Source: Guptibacillus hwajinpoensis (GTDB taxonomy: Bacteria > Bacillota > Bacilli > Bacillales > Guptibacillaceae). From it: a stretch of 64,000 nt of DNA. Under the pieces are notes generated by a model. It saw only the letters and a list, made by a program, of their open reading frames with translations, did no database searches and was not told the origin of the DNA. Position numbers and translations under genes: made by a program. The DNA is taken from positions 1 to 64,000 of the forward strand of contig NZ_SWFM01000008.1 of the NCBI RefSeq assembly GCF_005144865.1, in the 5' to 3' direction. Positions within the stretch are counted from its first letter, which is position 1; each line of letters begins with the position of its first letter. Shown in pieces: positions 1 through 12,184 of the stretch.

Positions 1-44
1 GCCGCCAGCGTTCGTCCTGAGCCAGGATCAAACTCTCCGATAGA
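1..44 (-). rRNA. rrs: 16S rRNA, 5' end only
   Basis: The reverse strand reads GAGAGTTTGATCCTGGCTCA followed by the GGACGAACGCTGGCGGC block, the universal start of bacterial 16S rRNA. The gene runs off the left edge of the window. The mature 5' end is placed near position 44 by analogy with Bacillus; a base or two either way is possible. It is transcribed leftwards, away from oriC, as is rrnO downstream of gyrA in Bacillus subtilis. Confidence 0.95.
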
Positions 45-165
45 AAGCTTAATCTAGCTTTTAAAACAATGTTTTGTTTCCGTAGAAACAACTACTTACA
101 TGGCGTTTCGTTCAGTTTTCAAAGATCGATTCGTTTCTTTCAATGTCGTTTTCAGCGACTTTATT

Positions 166-195
166 AATATACCATATTAACTCAGTTTCCGTCAA
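166..195 (-). promoter_or_regulatory. rrn promoter P2 (proximal)
   Basis: On the reverse strand a -35 TTGACG (190-195) is followed after 18 bases by a -10 TATATT (166-171), pointing at the 16S gene. Near-consensus sigma-A boxes and the position just upstream of the rRNA support an rRNA promoter. Confidence 0.75.
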
Positions 196-249
196 CAACT
201 TTTTAAATTCTTTTTTGCGAGTCAGCCATTTCGTAACGGCGACTTAAAT

Positions 250-279
250 AATATATCATGTATGCTGTTGTCTCGTCAA
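250..279 (-). promoter_or_regulatory. rrn promoter P1 (distal)
   Basis: A second copy of the same pattern: -35 TTGACG (274-279), 18-base spacer, -10 TATATT (250-255) on the reverse strand. Tandem rRNA promoters with almost identical boxes are usual in Bacillus. The rest of the gyrA-16S gap (45-428) holds only leader sequence and the gyrA terminator. Confidence 0.75.
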
Positions 280-391
280 CACTTTTTAATTAGTTTTTTA
301 AAACCAATTCAAGAAAGTTTTGGAGACACCGTCAAAGCGACGGAATTACATCTTACCATTCTGTGTACCCACTTGCAATAGGAAAACAAAA

Positions 392-417
392 AAAGAAGAG
401 GATTTTTCCTCTTCTTT
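392..417 (-). terminator. gyrA terminator
   Basis: Reverse strand GAAGAGG - AAAAAT - CCTCTTC followed by a run of T: an intrinsic terminator placed 12 bases after the gyrA stop. Confidence 0.85.
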
Positions 418-428
418 TTCAAACAGTC

Positions 429-2987
429 TTATTCTTCATTATTTGAATCGCTATTCTCATCTTCATCAGGGGTTTCTTCAGCTTCAACATCAATGATCTC
501 TTCTGCACCTAACTCTTCAGTAACTGCATCTTCATCAATATCTTCGCCTTCAATTCCCTCTTCATTGATTTCTACTTTCGCTACAGTGGCAACGGAGTCA
601 CCTTCACCTATCCGTATTAATCTCACACCCTGCGTGTTACGCCCGGTTTGTGAAATATCCTGTACATCAATACGGATAATAACTCCGCTTTCTGTGATAA
701 TCATACACTCTTCTTCAAGAGTAACCGTCTTAAGCGCTGTTAGTATGCCGTTACGCTCTGTGAGATTACATGTCTTGATTCCTTTACCGCCTCTAGTTTG
801 GACGCGATACTCTTCGATAGGTGTACGTTTACCGAATCCTTTATCAGTGACGATCAGCACATCCTGGCCTTCGTCTAGAATACCAACTCCTACAACCTGA
901 TCGTTCTCTTGAAGAGAGATACCCTTAACGCCAGTAGCCGTTCGACCCATAGATCGGACATCTTCTTCGTGGAATCGAATTGCCATCCCCTGTTTTGTTC
1001 CCATAATAAGTTCTTTTGATCCATTCGTAAGACGAACGCCCATTAACTCATCATCTTCTTTGAAGTTGATTGCAATTAAGCCGCCTTTACGAATGTTTGC
1101 AAATGCAGATAGTGGTGACCGCTTTACAACACCTTGTTTAGTTGCAAAGAAAACGAACCAGTCATCAACGAACTCTTCTATTGGAATAATAGCAGTAATG
1201 TATTCGTCTTTTTCAATTTGAAGAAGATTAATAATCGGAATTCCCTTTGCGGTACGGCTCAACTCTGGAACTTCATAGCCTTTAAGTCTGTATACTTTTC
1301 CTTTATTCGTAAAGAAGAGAATTGTATTATGCGTGAGTGTGGTAAACAAATGTTCCACAAAGTCACCGTCATTCGTACCCATCCCCTGTATACCACGACC
1401 ACCGCGCTTTTGGCTCCGATACGTATCAATAGGAAGACGCTTAATATAACCTTTGTGCGTTAGAGTAATAACAATATTCTGCTTTGGAATCAGATCTTCG
1501 TCTTCAATCATGTCGAAGCCAACAGTAATCTCAGTACGACGCTTATCAGCGAATCTTTCCTTCACTTCAGTCAACTCTTCGCGAATGATTTCAAGAACTT
1601 TCTCATCATCAGCAAGAATAGCTTTCAATTCAGCAATTCGCTTCATTAACTCCTGATATTCCGATTCAATCTTATCCCGCTCAAGTCCTGTAAGGCGCTG
1701 AAGACGCATATCAAGAATGGCCTGAGATTGATCGTAACTAAGAGAGAATTTCGTCATGAGTCCTTCTCTAGCAATATCTGTTGTTTCTGATGCTCTGATT
1801 AGTTTAATTACTTCATCTAAATGATCAAGTGCAATTCGTAAACCTTCTAATATATGTGCTCTTGCTTCTGCTTTATTAAGTTCAAACTGCGTTCTTCTTC
1901 TAATAACAACCTTCTGATGCTCAAGATAATGTTCAAGGCACTCTTTGAGCGTTAGCACTTTAGGTTGTCCGTCTACTAGAGCAAGAGTGTTAATTCCAAA
2001 GCTCGTTTGGAGGGCAGTCTGCTTATATAAGTTATTTAATAGAACATTTGCATTCGCATCTTTACGAACTTCAATGACTACACGCATACCATTACGGTCA
2101 GATTCATCACGAAGATCAGTGATTCCCTCGATTTTTTTATCGCGAACAAGCTCTGCAATTTTTTCAACGAGACGTGCTTTGTTAACTTGGTAGGGAAGTT
2201 CAGATACAATAATTGTTTTCTTACCGTTGCTATGTTCTTCAATCTCAGCTTTTGCACGTTGGATGATTGATCCTCGTCCAGTGGTATAAGCTTTGCGGAT
2301 TCCTTCACGTCCAAGGATTTCAGCTGCAGTTGGGAAATCAGGTCCTGGGATAAACTCCATCAATTCTGGAATTGTAATGTCAGGATTCACACTTAACTCT
2401 AGAAGACCTTCAATAACTTCTCCTAGATTGTGAGGAGGGATATTAGTTGCCATTCCTACCGCAATTCCTGATGCACCATTTACAAGCAGGTTCGGGAACC
2501 TTGCAGGAAGCACGATTGGTTCTCTTTCAGAACCGTCATAGTTATCTTGGTAATCAATAGTGTCTTTATTGATGTCTCGCACCATTTCCATTGCGATTTT
2601 TGACATCCTTGCTTCTGTATAACGCATCGCAGCTGCTGAGTCACCATCAATAGAACCAAAGTTACCGTGTCCATCTATCAACATATTGCGATAGCTGAAG
2701 TCCTGAGCCATGCGCACCATCGTATCGTAAACGGCAGAATCACCGTGGGGGTGATACTTACCAATAACTTCGCCGACAATACGTGCAGACTTCTTATATG
2801 CTTTATCAGAAGTCATTCCTAGATCATTCATGGCATACAAAATACGACGGTGTACAGGTTTTAGACCATCTCGCACATCAGGAAGGGCACGACTCACAAT
2901 AACGCTCATCGCATAGTCCATGAAGGAGGTGCGCATTTCCTGACTAATATTTATCTCTTTAACTCTCGATCTTTCCATATCAGACAT
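429..2987 (-). CDS. gyrA: DNA gyrase subunit A
   Basis: Breakage-reunion subunit of gyrase; with GyrB it introduces negative supercoils using ATP. Length 852 aa, slightly over the usual 820-840 because of a long acidic tail (last ~45 residues almost all E/D). The catalytic tyrosine is in AMRYTEAR (about Y123), and the quinolone region [10 protein letters not shown] has the normal Ser84 and an acidic residue at 88. The GyrA box reads QKRGGRG. I chose the ATG at 2987: GGAGG lies 8 bases upstream, while the in-frame ATG 15 bases earlier contains that ribosome binding site inside its own codons. It lies downstream of gyrB but is separated from it by a terminator, so it may have its own promoter in the 157-base gap. 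Confidence 0.97.
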   Translation of the reverse strand: MSDMERSRVKEINISQEMRTSFMDYAMSVIVSRALPDVRDGLKPVHRRILYAMNDLGMTSDKAYKKSARIVGEVIGKYHPHGDSAVYDTMVRMAQDFSYRNMLIDGHGNFGSIDGDSAAAMRYTEARMSKIAMEMVRDINKDTIDYQDNYDGSEREPIVLPARFPNLLVNGASGIAVGMATNIPPHNLGEVIEGLLELSVNPDITIPELMEFIPGPDFPTAAEILGREGIRKAYTTGRGSIIQRAKAEIEEHSNGKKTIIVSELPYQVNKARLVEKIAELVRDKKIEGITDLRDESDRNGMRVVIEVRKDANANVLLNNLYKQTALQTSFGINTLALVDGQPKVLTLKECLEHYLEHQKVVIRRRTQFELNKAEARAHILEGLRIALDHLDEVIKLIRASETTDIAREGLMTKFSLSYDQSQAILDMRLQRLTGLERDKIESEYQELMKRIAELKAILADDEKVLEIIREELTEVKERFADKRRTEITVGFDMIEDEDLIPKQNIVITLTHKGYIKRLPIDTYRSQKRGGRGIQGMGTNDGDFVEHLFTTLTHNTILFFTNKGKVYRLKGYEVPELSRTAKGIPIINLLQIEKDEYITAIIPIEEFVDDWFVFFATKQGVVKRSPLSAFANIRKGGLIAINFKEDDELMGVRLTNGSKELIMGTKQGMAIRFHEEDVRSMGRTATGVKGISLQENDQVVGVGILDEGQDVLIVTDKGFGKRTPIEEYRVQTRGGKGIKTCNLTERNGILTALKTVTLEEECMIITESGVIIRIDVQDISQTGRNTQGVRLIRIGEGDSVATVAKVEINEEGIEGEDIDEDAVTEELGAEEIIDVEAEETPDEDENSDSNNEE

Positions 2988-3112
2988 ACGGAAAACCTCC
3001 AATTATACTCTTGTTCATCTCTTAACAATAAATCGTTGGGTTATATGAATGAACCTATTCTAGAAGGAAACATCCAATCTAGCACCATCGACTTTTCACC
3101 CATTAACAGCAG

Positions 3113-3136
3113 AAAAGGGGGATTGCCCCCCTTAAC
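3113..3136 (-). terminator. gyrB terminator
   Basis: Hairpin AAGGGGG-ATT-GCCCCCCTT on the forward strand; read in reverse it is followed by TTTTCTG. It sits directly after the gyrB stop, suggesting that gyrB and gyrA are at least partly uncoupled transcriptionally. Confidence 0.7.
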
Positions 3137-3144
3137 ACTTATAC

Positions 3145-5088
<1,944 letters not shown>

Positions 5089-5149
5089 CTACATTTCTCT
5101 ATCAAAGATAGACTCAATCCAGTTTGCTGCATGACAGCCATTCTGGTTT

Positions 5150-5428
5150 TTAAGATGATTCTCCATTTATCGTTGTTTCAACACTGTCTGATACTGTATA
5201 AGCTCGTCTTTTCAGTGTAAGTGAAGATAAAGGGGACAAATAAACCGTGTCAGTAGTAATAACGATCGATTTGGTTAAGTCACCGCCGATATCTTCAACT
5301 AGCTTGTCTTTCTGATGGCGATACAAAAATTCACTCGTAATTTCTGCTTCCTCCATAACCTGCCAATCAAATATGCCGACGACATCTCTCGATTGAACGA
5401 CAACGTCCTCTCCTAAGTGTATAAACAC
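5150..5428 (-). CDS. remB: Extracellular matrix regulator RemB (DUF370 family)
   Basis: A small protein of about 92 aa between recF and gyrB. In B. subtilis this gene (yaaB) is a regulator of biofilm matrix genes, homologous to RemA. The sequence begins VFIHLGEDVVV and contains RDVVGIFDW and the conserved SPLSSLTLKRR near the C-terminus, as in RemB. Two GTG codons in tandem (5431, 5428) are possible starts; the second aligns best with the MYIHLG start of the B. subtilis protein and gives a better distance from GAGGTGAA. The assignment rests on position and recalled similarity. Confidence 0.85.
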   Translation of the reverse strand: MFIHLGEDVVVQSRDVVGIFDWQVMEEAEITSEFLYRHQKDKLVEDIGGDLTKSIVITTDTVYLSPLSSLTLKRRAYTVSDSVETTINGESS

Positions 5429-5437
5429 CACTTCACC

Positions 5438-6556
5438 TCATTTCACCTTTTCGATTAGACCAGCCTGCACTTGAAAGGTTGTTGCTTTCTCAAGTGTTTC
5501 ATGATTAATCCCTTCAACGCTCGTTGTTGTAACAAAGGTTTGAACTTTCCCTTGAATTGTATTTAAAAGATGCGACTGTCTGTAATCATCTAATTCTGAC
5601 AGTACGTCATCGAGTAGAAGCAATGGGTATTCGCCTACTTCACTATGAATCAATTCAATCTCAGCTAGCTTAAGCGATAAAGCAGTTGTACGCTGTTGTC
5701 CTTGCGATCCATACGTCTGAACATCTTTCCCGTTTACAAAAAACGACAAATCATCACGATGGGGACCCGCAAGCGTCACGCCACGCTCAACTTCTTTCTC
5801 TTTAATTTTATCAAACTTTTGCTTATATCCATCTACTATTTTCGACAAATCTGTTGGTTCTGATACCTCAACTGTAGGATTATAATGGATCTCGAGTTTT
5901 TCGAGTCCTCTACTGATCCCATAATGAATCGGTTCAGCCCATTTCTGAAGGAGTTGAACGAATCGAACTCTGCGTATATAGATATTCGCTGCTGCTTCAA
6001 TCAATTGTTCGGTCAAAATGTCTAACATCACATAATCCGGTGTTTTTTGATAACGAAGAGTTTTCAACAGACTATTTCTTTGCTGTAGAAGCTTCAAATA
6101 TCGGCCAAGATAATACAGATAGACTGGTTGTACCTGGCCAATTTCAATATCAATAAACCGTCGACGCACACCCGGATTCCCTTTAACAAGGTTGAGATCC
6201 TCTGGCGCGAACATGACAACATTTAATGCACCGATGTAATTACTGAGCTTCTGTTGTTCCAATTGATTTAACTTGGCTTTTTTACCTTTATGGGAAATAA
6301 CCAGTTGGAGGGAAAGGGGACCGTTTCGCTTTTCTATTCTACCTTCTATTTTAGCATATTCCTCGTCCCAATTGATTAATTCTTTATCTCGTGGCGTACG
6401 ATGGGATCTGGCCATAGCAAGTACATAGATGGCTTCCATGATGTTTGTTTTGCCCTGGGCATTTTCCCCAAGAAAAACGTTGACGTTATTTTCAAACTGT
6501 AGTTCCTGTTTACCGTAATTTCGATAATTGGTAACTTTTAATGTGTTTAGATGCAA
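5438..6556 (-). CDS. recF: DNA replication and repair protein RecF
   Basis: SMC-like ATPase that loads RecA at gaps (RecFOR pathway), 372 aa, full length. Walker A is GENAQGKTN near residue 31, the signature GSQGQQRT and the Walker [13 protein letters not shown] lie in the C-terminal third. The start is TTG at 6556, with GGGGG 8 bases upstream; the following residues [13 protein letters not shown] match the expected RecF N-terminus. It is 14 bases from the yaaA stop, so yaaA-recF-remB-gyrB is probably one operon. Confidence 0.96.
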   Translation of the reverse strand: MHLNTLKVTNYRNYGKQELQFENNVNVFLGENAQGKTNIMEAIYVLAMARSHRTPRDKELINWDEEYAKIEGRIEKRNGPLSLQLVISHKGKKAKLNQLEQQKLSNYIGALNVVMFAPEDLNLVKGNPGVRRRFIDIEIGQVQPVYLYYLGRYLKLLQQRNSLLKTLRYQKTPDYVMLDILTEQLIEAAANIYIRRVRFVQLLQKWAEPIHYGISRGLEKLEIHYNPTVEVSEPTDLSKIVDGYKQKFDKIKEKEVERGVTLAGPHRDDLSFFVNGKDVQTYGSQGQQRTTALSLKLAEIELIHSEVGEYPLLLLDDVLSELDDYRQSHLLNTIQGKVQTFVTTTSVEGINHETLEKATTFQVQAGLIEKVK

Positions 6557-6570
6557 CGGGAAACCCCCAT

Positions 6571-6783
6571 TCAGCTAGATACAACAAACTCCCCGACTCC
6601 AGGAATCATAATTTCATCCTGGTTAAATAATTTCCTGCCACGTCGGTCTTCCAATTCTCCGTTTACATAGACCTCGTACTCTGACAGAAACCACTTTGCC
6701 ATACCGCCTGTATTAATCACTCCAGCTTCTTGAAGAAGCTGTCCAAGAGTAATGTATTCTTTTATTAATTTGATTTCATTCAT
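6571..6783 (-). CDS. yaaA: S4-domain RNA-binding protein YaaA
   Basis: A 70-aa protein made almost entirely of an S4 RNA-binding fold: [13 protein letters not shown], then [27 protein letters not shown]. It always lies between dnaN and recF in bacilli and has been linked to ribosome assembly. The ATG at 6783 is preceded by AGGTGAAC. Confidence 0.93.
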   Translation of the reverse strand: MNEIKLIKEYITLGQLLQEAGVINTGGMAKWFLSEYEVYVNGELEDRRGRKLFNQDEIMIPGVGEFVVSS

Positions 6784-6916
6784 TCTCGTTCACCTCATTC
6801 TCCTTCTATTCAAGTTATCTAAATTGAATCTGAAGGATGACAATAGTTTATTATACCTCTTTTTTTCGTAAAACGCATGAGTAATCGGACGAAAAGTTTC
6901 AAAAGCTTTACGAAAA

Positions 6917-7148
6917 GCCTCTTTTCTAAAAGATTGTTGTTTTTGAAAGAGGTTTTGTAGAAAAACCACAATTAGTTGATTGGAGCGGAAGGTGCTCGAC
7001 TCCTGCGGGATAAGCGGGACAGGTGAGACCCCACAGGCGCGCCCTAAGCGTGCCGAGTATGCTCACCGCCCGCCCCGCGGAAAGCGAGCATCCTGGAGCG
7101 GAAATCAACCACTACTTTAAAAGTAACATTGGCTACGAAGACAGCCTC
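6917..7148. repeat. MITE-like palindromic repeat, copy 1
   Basis: About 230 bp between dnaN and yaaA. The left end GCCTCTTTTCTAAAAGATTG and the right end ...ATTGGCTACGAAGACAGCC are imperfect inverted repeats. The GC-rich core (about 6980-7103) starts and ends with GGAGCGGAA and contains paired blocks such as GGTGAG/CTCACC and TGCTCG/CGAGCA. The same unit recurs at 12870, 26262, 33641 and 38471, always in the same orientation on the forward strand. It fills most of the 438-base dnaN-yaaA gap; no gene is seen in it. Confidence 0.85.
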
Positions 7149-7161
7149 TGAAAAAGAGAAA

Positions 7162-7192
7162 GCCGCTGGAAGTAAACTCCTCAGCAGCTTAA
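7162..7192 (-). terminator. dnaN terminator (probable)
   Basis: Reverse strand AAGCTGCTGAGG ... CCAGCGGCTT followed by a T-rich run (TTCTCTTTTT). It lies 30 bases after the dnaN stop, separating dnaA-dnaN from the yaaA operon. Confidence 0.6.
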
Positions 7193-7221
7193 TATTATTC
7201 GTTTTTAAAGCCTAGTAAATT

Positions 7222-8364
7222 TTAATAAGTGCGGACCGGTAAAATCAACTGCATAATTGCAGCACCTTCAATTGGTTTAATTAGGAATGGTCGCATGGCT
7301 CCAGTGAAGCTAATATTTACCTCGTTAGAATCCATTGATCTTAACGCGTCCATCATATATTTCGCACTGAATGAGATTTTGAGCTCTTCCCCATCAAATG
7401 AATGGGATTGAACTTGTTCAATAACTTTCCCGATTTCAGGTGAATTCGATGAAATTTCCAAAGTAGAATCTTCAATGCTTGCAAGTTTAACTACATTGTT
7501 TCTTCCTTCACGAGCAAGAACTGACGCACGATCAATTGCTTGTAAAAGTTCTTTAGCTGAAACCGTAACGTTTGTTTTACTATCATTTGGAATCAAACGG
7601 CTTGTATCAGGATAATTTCCGTCAAGAAGTCTTGAAAAGAATAAGATGTGCTTTGATTTAAAGAGAATTTGATTCTCCGTCACCGTAATATCCACAAGCT
7701 CTTCATTGTCATCAATGATCTTAGATAGTTCACTTAAGCTTTTACCAGGAATCACAACATTGGAAAATGAAAGCTCGTTATTATTCGGTTCAACCTTAAC
7801 AGTTCGAAGCGCAAGTCTGTGACTATCTGTAGCAGTACAGTTTAGTTCGCCATCTTCAAGCTTCCAGTTTACACCTGTTAACACCGGTCGAGTTTCTGAA
7901 GTAGAAACAGCAAAAACAGTTTGTCTAATAATGTTTTTAAGAAGATCTGCTTGGATTTGAAAACCTTCCTGTGCTTCTACTTCTGGTAGACGAGGATATT
8001 CTTCAGGATCTAATCCGTTTAGATTGAATTCTGAAGAACCAGAACGAATTCTAGTTGTTAAACTATCAAACACTTCTACTTCAACCTGATCACCAGGTAA
8101 TTTCTTTACAATATCTGAGAAGAAGCGAGCTTGAAGGACAATACTTCCCATCTTAGAAATTTCAACGATTTGTTTATCATTTTCCTCTGAGGGAATGAAA
8201 CATTCGATTGAAATGTCAGAATCACTGCCTGTAAGAGTTACCCCTTCATCACTCGCAACAATTTTAATACCCGTCAATATTGGAATTGTTGTTCTTGAAG
8301 ATACAGCTTTCATTACATCAGATACGCTTGAAACAAGATGGTCTCTTTCAATCGTGAAACGCAT
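7222..8364 (-). CDS. dnaN: DNA polymerase III beta subunit (sliding clamp)
   Basis: Ring-shaped processivity clamp, 380 aa, the usual size. The N-terminus MRFTIERDHLVSSVSDVMKA and the C-terminal peptide ending PIEGAAIMQLILPVRTY, which forms the partner-binding pocket, are typical. The ATG at 8364 has AGGAGG 6 bases upstream. It is downstream of dnaA across a gap with DnaA boxes. Confidence 0.97.
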   Translation of the reverse strand: MRFTIERDHLVSSVSDVMKAVSSRTTIPILTGIKIVASDEGVTLTGSDSDISIECFIPSEENDKQIVEISKMGSIVLQARFFSDIVKKLPGDQVEVEVFDSLTTRIRSGSSEFNLNGLDPEEYPRLPEVEAQEGFQIQADLLKNIIRQTVFAVSTSETRPVLTGVNWKLEDGELNCTATDSHRLALRTVKVEPNNNELSFSNVVIPGKSLSELSKIIDDNEELVDITVTENQILFKSKHILFFSRLLDGNYPDTSRLIPNDSKTNVTVSAKELLQAIDRASVLAREGRNNVVKLASIEDSTLEISSNSPEIGKVIEQVQSHSFDGEELKISFSAKYMMDALRSMDSNEVNISFTGAMRPFLIKPIEGAAIMQLILPVRTY

Positions 8365-8390
8365 AATTAACCTCCTAAATAAATGACCCT

Positions 8391-8551
8391 AATAATATAT
8401 TTATTACTTAAAAAAAGTCGTAGTCTTACTAGTAGGGGCTGTGAATGTGTGGATAAGTGTTCACGAACCCATGATGCTGTAGTTATCCACCTGTGGATAG
8501 TGTGTTAGTAACTATTGATAATTGTACACACTCTATTAACTAATATCCACA
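8391..8551. other. oriC, dnaA-dnaN part with DnaA boxes
   Basis: The dnaA-dnaN gap holds a perfect DnaA box TGTGGATAA at 8448-8456, the back-to-back pair TTATCCACC (8483-8491) and TGTGGATAG (8492-8500), and ATATCCACA at 8543-8551. Next to them is an AT-rich stretch (8391-8420) that could be the unwinding element. In B. subtilis the functional origin also has one box cluster on each side of dnaA. Confidence 0.8.
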
Positions 8552-8560
8552 AAAAGAAGA

Positions 8561-9913
8561 TTAACCATTTTTAAGTTGTTCCACAATATCTTGTACTTTT
8601 TTCTGGAGCTCTTGATCAGAATCAACCAATTTTGAGATTTTCTCATGAGCATGAATAACGGTCGTATGATCTCGTCCCCCAAACTCTTCCCCAATCTTAG
8701 GAAGTGAGAAATCTGTAAGCTCTCTTGAAAGGTACATCGCAATCTGTCGAGGGAATGCTACAGATTTAGTCCTTTTCTTAGCAGCAAAATCCTCAAGCTT
8801 TACAGAATAGTGATCACCAATAACAGTTTGAATATCATGGATGGTAATGACTCTCGGTTTAGAAGAAGGGATAATGTTTTTCAATGCTTCTGCTGCAAGA
8901 TCTGCATTCATATCTTGATTGATCAAAGAAGAATAAGCGACAACTCGGATTAGTGCACCTTCAAGCTCTCTTATATTCGTATCAATCTGATTAGCAATGT
9001 ACAGCATAACCTCATTTGGTATGTCTAATCCCTCAGCTTTGGCCTTCTTCCGAAGGATCGCAATTCTTGTTTCAAGATCAGGAGGCGTGATGTCCGTAAT
9101 TAAACCCCATTCGAAACGTGAGCGTAAACGATCTTCCAATGTTGGAATTTCCTTCGGTGGTCGATCACTCGAGATGACAATCTGCTTACTTTCTTCATGA
9201 AGAGCATTAAATGTATGGAAAAACTCCTCTTGAGTTTGTTCTTTTCCAGCTAGGAATTGAATATCATCGATTAATAGCACGTCTACATTTCGATATTTAT
9301 TGCGGAAATTGACGGTTTTATTGTCGCGAATCGAGTTAATAAACTCATTCGTGAATTTTTCAGATGATAAATAGACTACTTTTGCATTCGGATTATGCTC
9401 AATAACATAGTGGCCAATCGCATGCATTAAGTGAGTTTTTCCAAGTCCTACTCCTCCATAAATAAAGAGAGGATTATAGGCTTTTGCTGGAGCCTCGGCC
9501 ACTGCAAGTGAAGCGGCATGCGCAAAACGGTTTCCCGAACCAATAACAAAGGTGTCAAACGTATATTTAGAGTTAAGTACGCTTTGCGGATGCTCTTCCT
9601 GCGAAGGATTAGCCTTAGGTTTTTTCTTCATAGACTGTTCAATATCAAGGTCAGTATCTGACTGATTCTGCGGAATTATAAACTTTGCTCTTAGTTCACT
9701 ACCTGTTAGTTCCAGGAGTGTCTCGGTGATTAAGCTTGAATATCTGGACTCGAGCCAGTCTCGCGCGAACTCGTTGGGTGCAGTAATGATAATGGTGTCG
9801 CCTTCCATTCTGTTAGCTGAAGTTGATTTCAACCACGTTTCAAAACTGGGTTTACTTAATTTTTTTTCGATTTCTGATAAGGCCTGCTGCCAGAGATCCG
9901 TGATGTTATCCAA
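8561..9913 (-). CDS. dnaA: Chromosomal replication initiator DnaA
   Basis: AAA+ initiator that binds DnaA boxes and opens oriC; 450 aa. Domain I at the N-terminus ([19 protein letters not shown]), Walker [10 protein letters not shown], Walker B LLIDDIQF, and the C-terminal DNA-binding signature [15 protein letters not shown]. The start is set at TTG 9913: GGAGGG lies 6 bases upstream and the protein then begins [12 protein letters not shown], aligning with MENILDLWNQAL of B. subtilis. The upstream ATG at 9937 would place the binding site inside the gene. Confidence 0.97.
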   Translation of the reverse strand: MDNITDLWQQALSEIEKKLSKPSFETWLKSTSANRMEGDTIIITAPNEFARDWLESRYSSLITETLLELTGSELRAKFIIPQNQSDTDLDIEQSMKKKPKANPSQEEHPQSVLNSKYTFDTFVIGSGNRFAHAASLAVAEAPAKAYNPLFIYGGVGLGKTHLMHAIGHYVIEHNPNAKVVYLSSEKFTNEFINSIRDNKTVNFRNKYRNVDVLLIDDIQFLAGKEQTQEEFFHTFNALHEESKQIVISSDRPPKEIPTLEDRLRSRFEWGLITDITPPDLETRIAILRKKAKAEGLDIPNEVMLYIANQIDTNIRELEGALIRVVAYSSLINQDMNADLAAEALKNIIPSSKPRVITIHDIQTVIGDHYSVKLEDFAAKKRTKSVAFPRQIAMYLSRELTDFSLPKIGEEFGGRDHTTVIHAHEKISKLVDSDQELQKKVQDIVEQLKNG

Positions 9914-10029
9914 CGAAGTCCCTCCTTTTGTTCCCAAAATAAAAACAGGCTGTATCCGCTGACGAAATTCCTCTCATATGCCAACGTACAACCTTTGTAT
10001 AGCCGTTTGAATATTCACTAATAATTATA

Positions 10030-10362
10030 CTGTCCACAAAATCGAAGTGGGTCATATAATATAGAAGAAAGTCGAATTATCGACTGAGTTCACAGGGTTG
10101 TGGACATAGGCATAAACACCCCTGAATAACTGTCCACATATTTATCCACAGACTGTGGACTTTTAATAACACGTATATTCTTATTCACGAGTTAAAACAC
10201 AAATATCATAACAAATGAACGGCTTTATTGCAATGGTTTTGGGGAAGTTATCCACAGAGCGCATATCTTGTGGACTCGATCTGTCCACAGCACTAGATTT
10301 TGTGTAGAACCTGTCGATAAGTGATGTGCATAACTGAATAATGTCGAAAAAAGTTATCCACA
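10030..10362. other. oriC, upstream DnaA-box cluster
   Basis: The 639-base dnaA-rpmH gap is rich in 9-mers of the DnaA-box type: TTATCCACA at 10142-10150, 10248-10256 and 10354-10362, plus variants such as TGTCCACA, TTGTGGACA and CTGTGGAC between them. Genes diverge on either side, so this is where the two replication arms start. I see no gene between 9914 and 10552 apart from the rpmH promoter at the right end. Confidence 0.85.
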
Positions 10363-10475
10363 CGCGATTTTTGGAGTTATGGTTATTCAATGGTTGTTCA
10401 GATTCTAGTAGTCTGGTGGTAGATCAGAGAGAAACTTCGAAAGCCAAAGTTGCTAAAGTGAATTTGCGAAGAAAC

Positions 10476-10505
10476 TTGACAATCAGTACCCTTCTTTCTT
10501 ATAAT
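10476..10505 (+). promoter_or_regulatory. rpmH promoter
   Basis: TTGACA (10476-10481), 18-base spacer, TATAAT (10500-10505): both boxes are consensus. It lies about 50 bases upstream of rpmH and should drive rpmH-rnpA. Confidence 0.85.
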
Positions 10506-10552
10506 TACTTGGACTGTCTTTATACAGTTTATCCTCAGGGAGGTGTAATAGA

Positions 10553-10687
10553 ATGAAAAGAACGTTTCAACCAAACACACGTAAACGTAAAAAAGTTCAC
10601 GGTTTTCGTGCACGTATGAGCTCAGCTAACGGACGTAAAGTTCTAGCTCGTCGTCGCCGTAAAGGTAGAAAAGTATTGTCTGCATAG
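10553..10687 (+). CDS. rpmH: 50S ribosomal protein L34
   Basis: A 44-aa very basic protein, [20 protein letters not shown] at the N-terminus and ending [12 protein letters not shown]: bacterial L34 in full. The binding site GGGAGGTG lies 9 bases upstream. It is the first gene on the rightward arm, as in all bacilli. Confidence 0.97.
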   Translation: MKRTFQPNTRKRKKVHGFRARMSSANGRKVLARRRRKGRKVLSA

Positions 10688-10714
10688 ACCACTGATCATC
10701 AGTGGTCTTTTTTT
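10686..10714 (+). terminator. rpmH terminator / attenuator
   Basis: AGACCACTGATCATCAGTGGTCT followed by T8. The hairpin overlaps the rpmH stop and precedes rnpA, so part of the transcription probably reads through, giving much more L34 than RNase P protein. Confidence 0.85.
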
Positions 10715-10764
10715 AAGATAAGGTTTATAATGTGCTTATCCAAGTAACACTGGGAGTGTGCGGA

Positions 10765-11139
10765 TTGAATAGCAACTACCGGATTAAAAAGAATTCTGAG
10801 TTTCAGAACGTATTTAAAAACGGAAGCTCAACTGCAAATAGACAATTTGTTGTGTATGTTTTAAAGCGAAATGATCAACCTCAATTTAGACTTGGTCTTT
10901 CAGTAAGTAAGCGAATTGGAAATGCTGTGACGAGAAATCGTGTTAAGCGACTCGTTCGCGAATCCTTTCATCAGCTATCTGATCAAATCAAGTTTCCTTA
11001 TGATTTTGTCGTTATTGCTCGAAAACCTACATCTGATATGACTTTTGAAGAAGTAAAAGGCAGTTTAATTCATGTGCTCAACCGGGCTCGTGTTTTAAAG
11101 GGTATAAAACACGTTGGAAAAGGAAGGGATGTTAAATGA
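10765..11139 (+). CDS. rnpA: Ribonuclease P protein component
   Basis: Protein subunit of RNase P, which matures tRNA 5' ends; 124 aa. The RNR motif region is [22 protein letters not shown]. The start is TTG at 10765, with GGGAGTG upstream; the in-frame ATG at 10732 would add 11 residues not found in the family. The stop overlaps the yidD start (ATGA), so the two are translationally coupled. Confidence 0.93.
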   Translation: MNSNYRIKKNSEFQNVFKNGSSTANRQFVVYVLKRNDQPQFRLGLSVSKRIGNAVTRNRVKRLVRESFHQLSDQIKFPYDFVVIARKPTSDMTFEEVKGSLIHVLNRARVLKGIKHVGKGRDVK

Positions 11140-11357
11140 AGAAGCTGGCAATGATGCTGATTCGCATTTACCAGAGGTTCATTTCTCCTTTAACCCCTCC
11201 ATCGTGTCGTTTTTACCCATCTTGTTCTCATTACAGTTTCGAATCATATCAAAAACATGGTTTTTTCAAAGGGTCATGGTTGACGGTTAGAAGAATTTCG
11301 AAATGCCATCCATTTCATCCTGGAGGATTTGATCCTGTGCCAGATAGAAAGAAATAG
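11136..11357 (+). CDS. yidD: Membrane protein insertion efficiency factor YidD
   Basis: A 73-aa basic protein of the YidD family, thought to help YidC insert membrane proteins. The family block [22 protein letters not shown] and [14 protein letters not shown] are present, with the conserved cysteines. It overlaps rnpA by four bases and is followed by yidC. Confidence 0.93.
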   Translation: MKKLAMMLIRIYQRFISPLTPPSCRFYPSCSHYSFESYQKHGFFKGSWLTVRRISKCHPFHPGGFDPVPDRKK

Positions 11358-11416
11358 TGGCATTGTTTTTACTTACATATATAGTTGTTGAGATATGATT
11401 GCAAGGAGGATGAAGC

Positions 11417-12184
11417 GTGAGGAAAAAAGTAACCCTCGCATTTCTATTAATTGGTCTCATTGCGGTGCTTTCAGGCTGTAATGTAAACGAACCAATTGAT
11501 GCAGAAAGCACTGGATTCTGGAGTGTATATATTGTGTATCCACTTTCCGCGACTTTAACATATTTTGCGGATTTAACAGGTGATGGGAATTACGGACTGT
11601 CAATTATGATTGTTACAATCTTAATTCGACTTCTATTACTTCCATTAATGATTAAACAGACAAAAAGTTCGAAAGCAATGCAGGAACTGCAGCCACAAAT
11701 GCAGAAACTTAAGGAAAAATACAGCAGTAAAGACCAGAAGACGCAGCAGCAACTTCAGCAAGAGACAATGCAGCTCTTTCAACAAAATGGAGTTAACCCG
11801 CTTGCTGGTTGTTTACCAATTCTAGTTCAAATGCCGATCTTGTTAGGTTTTTATCATGCTATTATGCGTACTCAAGCAATTGAAACACATAATTTCCTAT
11901 GGTTTAGCCTTGGATCTCCAGATATTATCCTGGCACTGACTGCAGGTCTAACAACATTTATTCAGCAAAAAATTATGATGGGTAGCGGCGGAGCTATGCA
12001 GCCTCAAATGAAAATGCTCCTATATGTTATGCCAATTATGATTATTGTATTTGCTATCAACTTCCCTGCAGCACTTGCGCTCTACTGGGTAGTCGGTAAC
12101 ATCTTTATGATTGTACAAACTTACTTTATTACGAAACCTGCCACAAAAACCGCTGATACGGATACGGGGGGAGCGAAGAAGTGA
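11417..12184 (+). CDS. yidC: Membrane insertase YidC / SpoIIIJ
   Basis: YidC/Oxa1 insertase, 255 aa, the short Gram-positive form. A lipoprotein signal with lipobox LSGC (Cys at about 21) is followed by five hydrophobic segments; [19 protein letters not shown] is the family core and a charged amphipathic stretch ([14 protein letters not shown]) lies after the first transmembrane helix. In Bacillus this copy (SpoIIIJ) is needed for forespore sigma-G activity. Start GTG at 11417 with AAGGAGGATG upstream. Its stop overlaps jag (GTGA). Confidence 0.95.
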   Translation: MRKKVTLAFLLIGLIAVLSGCNVNEPIDAESTGFWSVYIVYPLSATLTYFADLTGDGNYGLSIMIVTILIRLLLLPLMIKQTKSSKAMQELQPQMQKLKEKYSSKDQKTQQQLQQETMQLFQQNGVNPLAGCLPILVQMPILLGFYHAIMRTQAIETHNFLWFSLGSPDIILALTAGLTTFIQQKIMMGSGGAMQPQMKMLLYVMPIMIIVFAINFPAALALYWVVGNIFMIVQTYFITKPATKTADTDTGGAKK

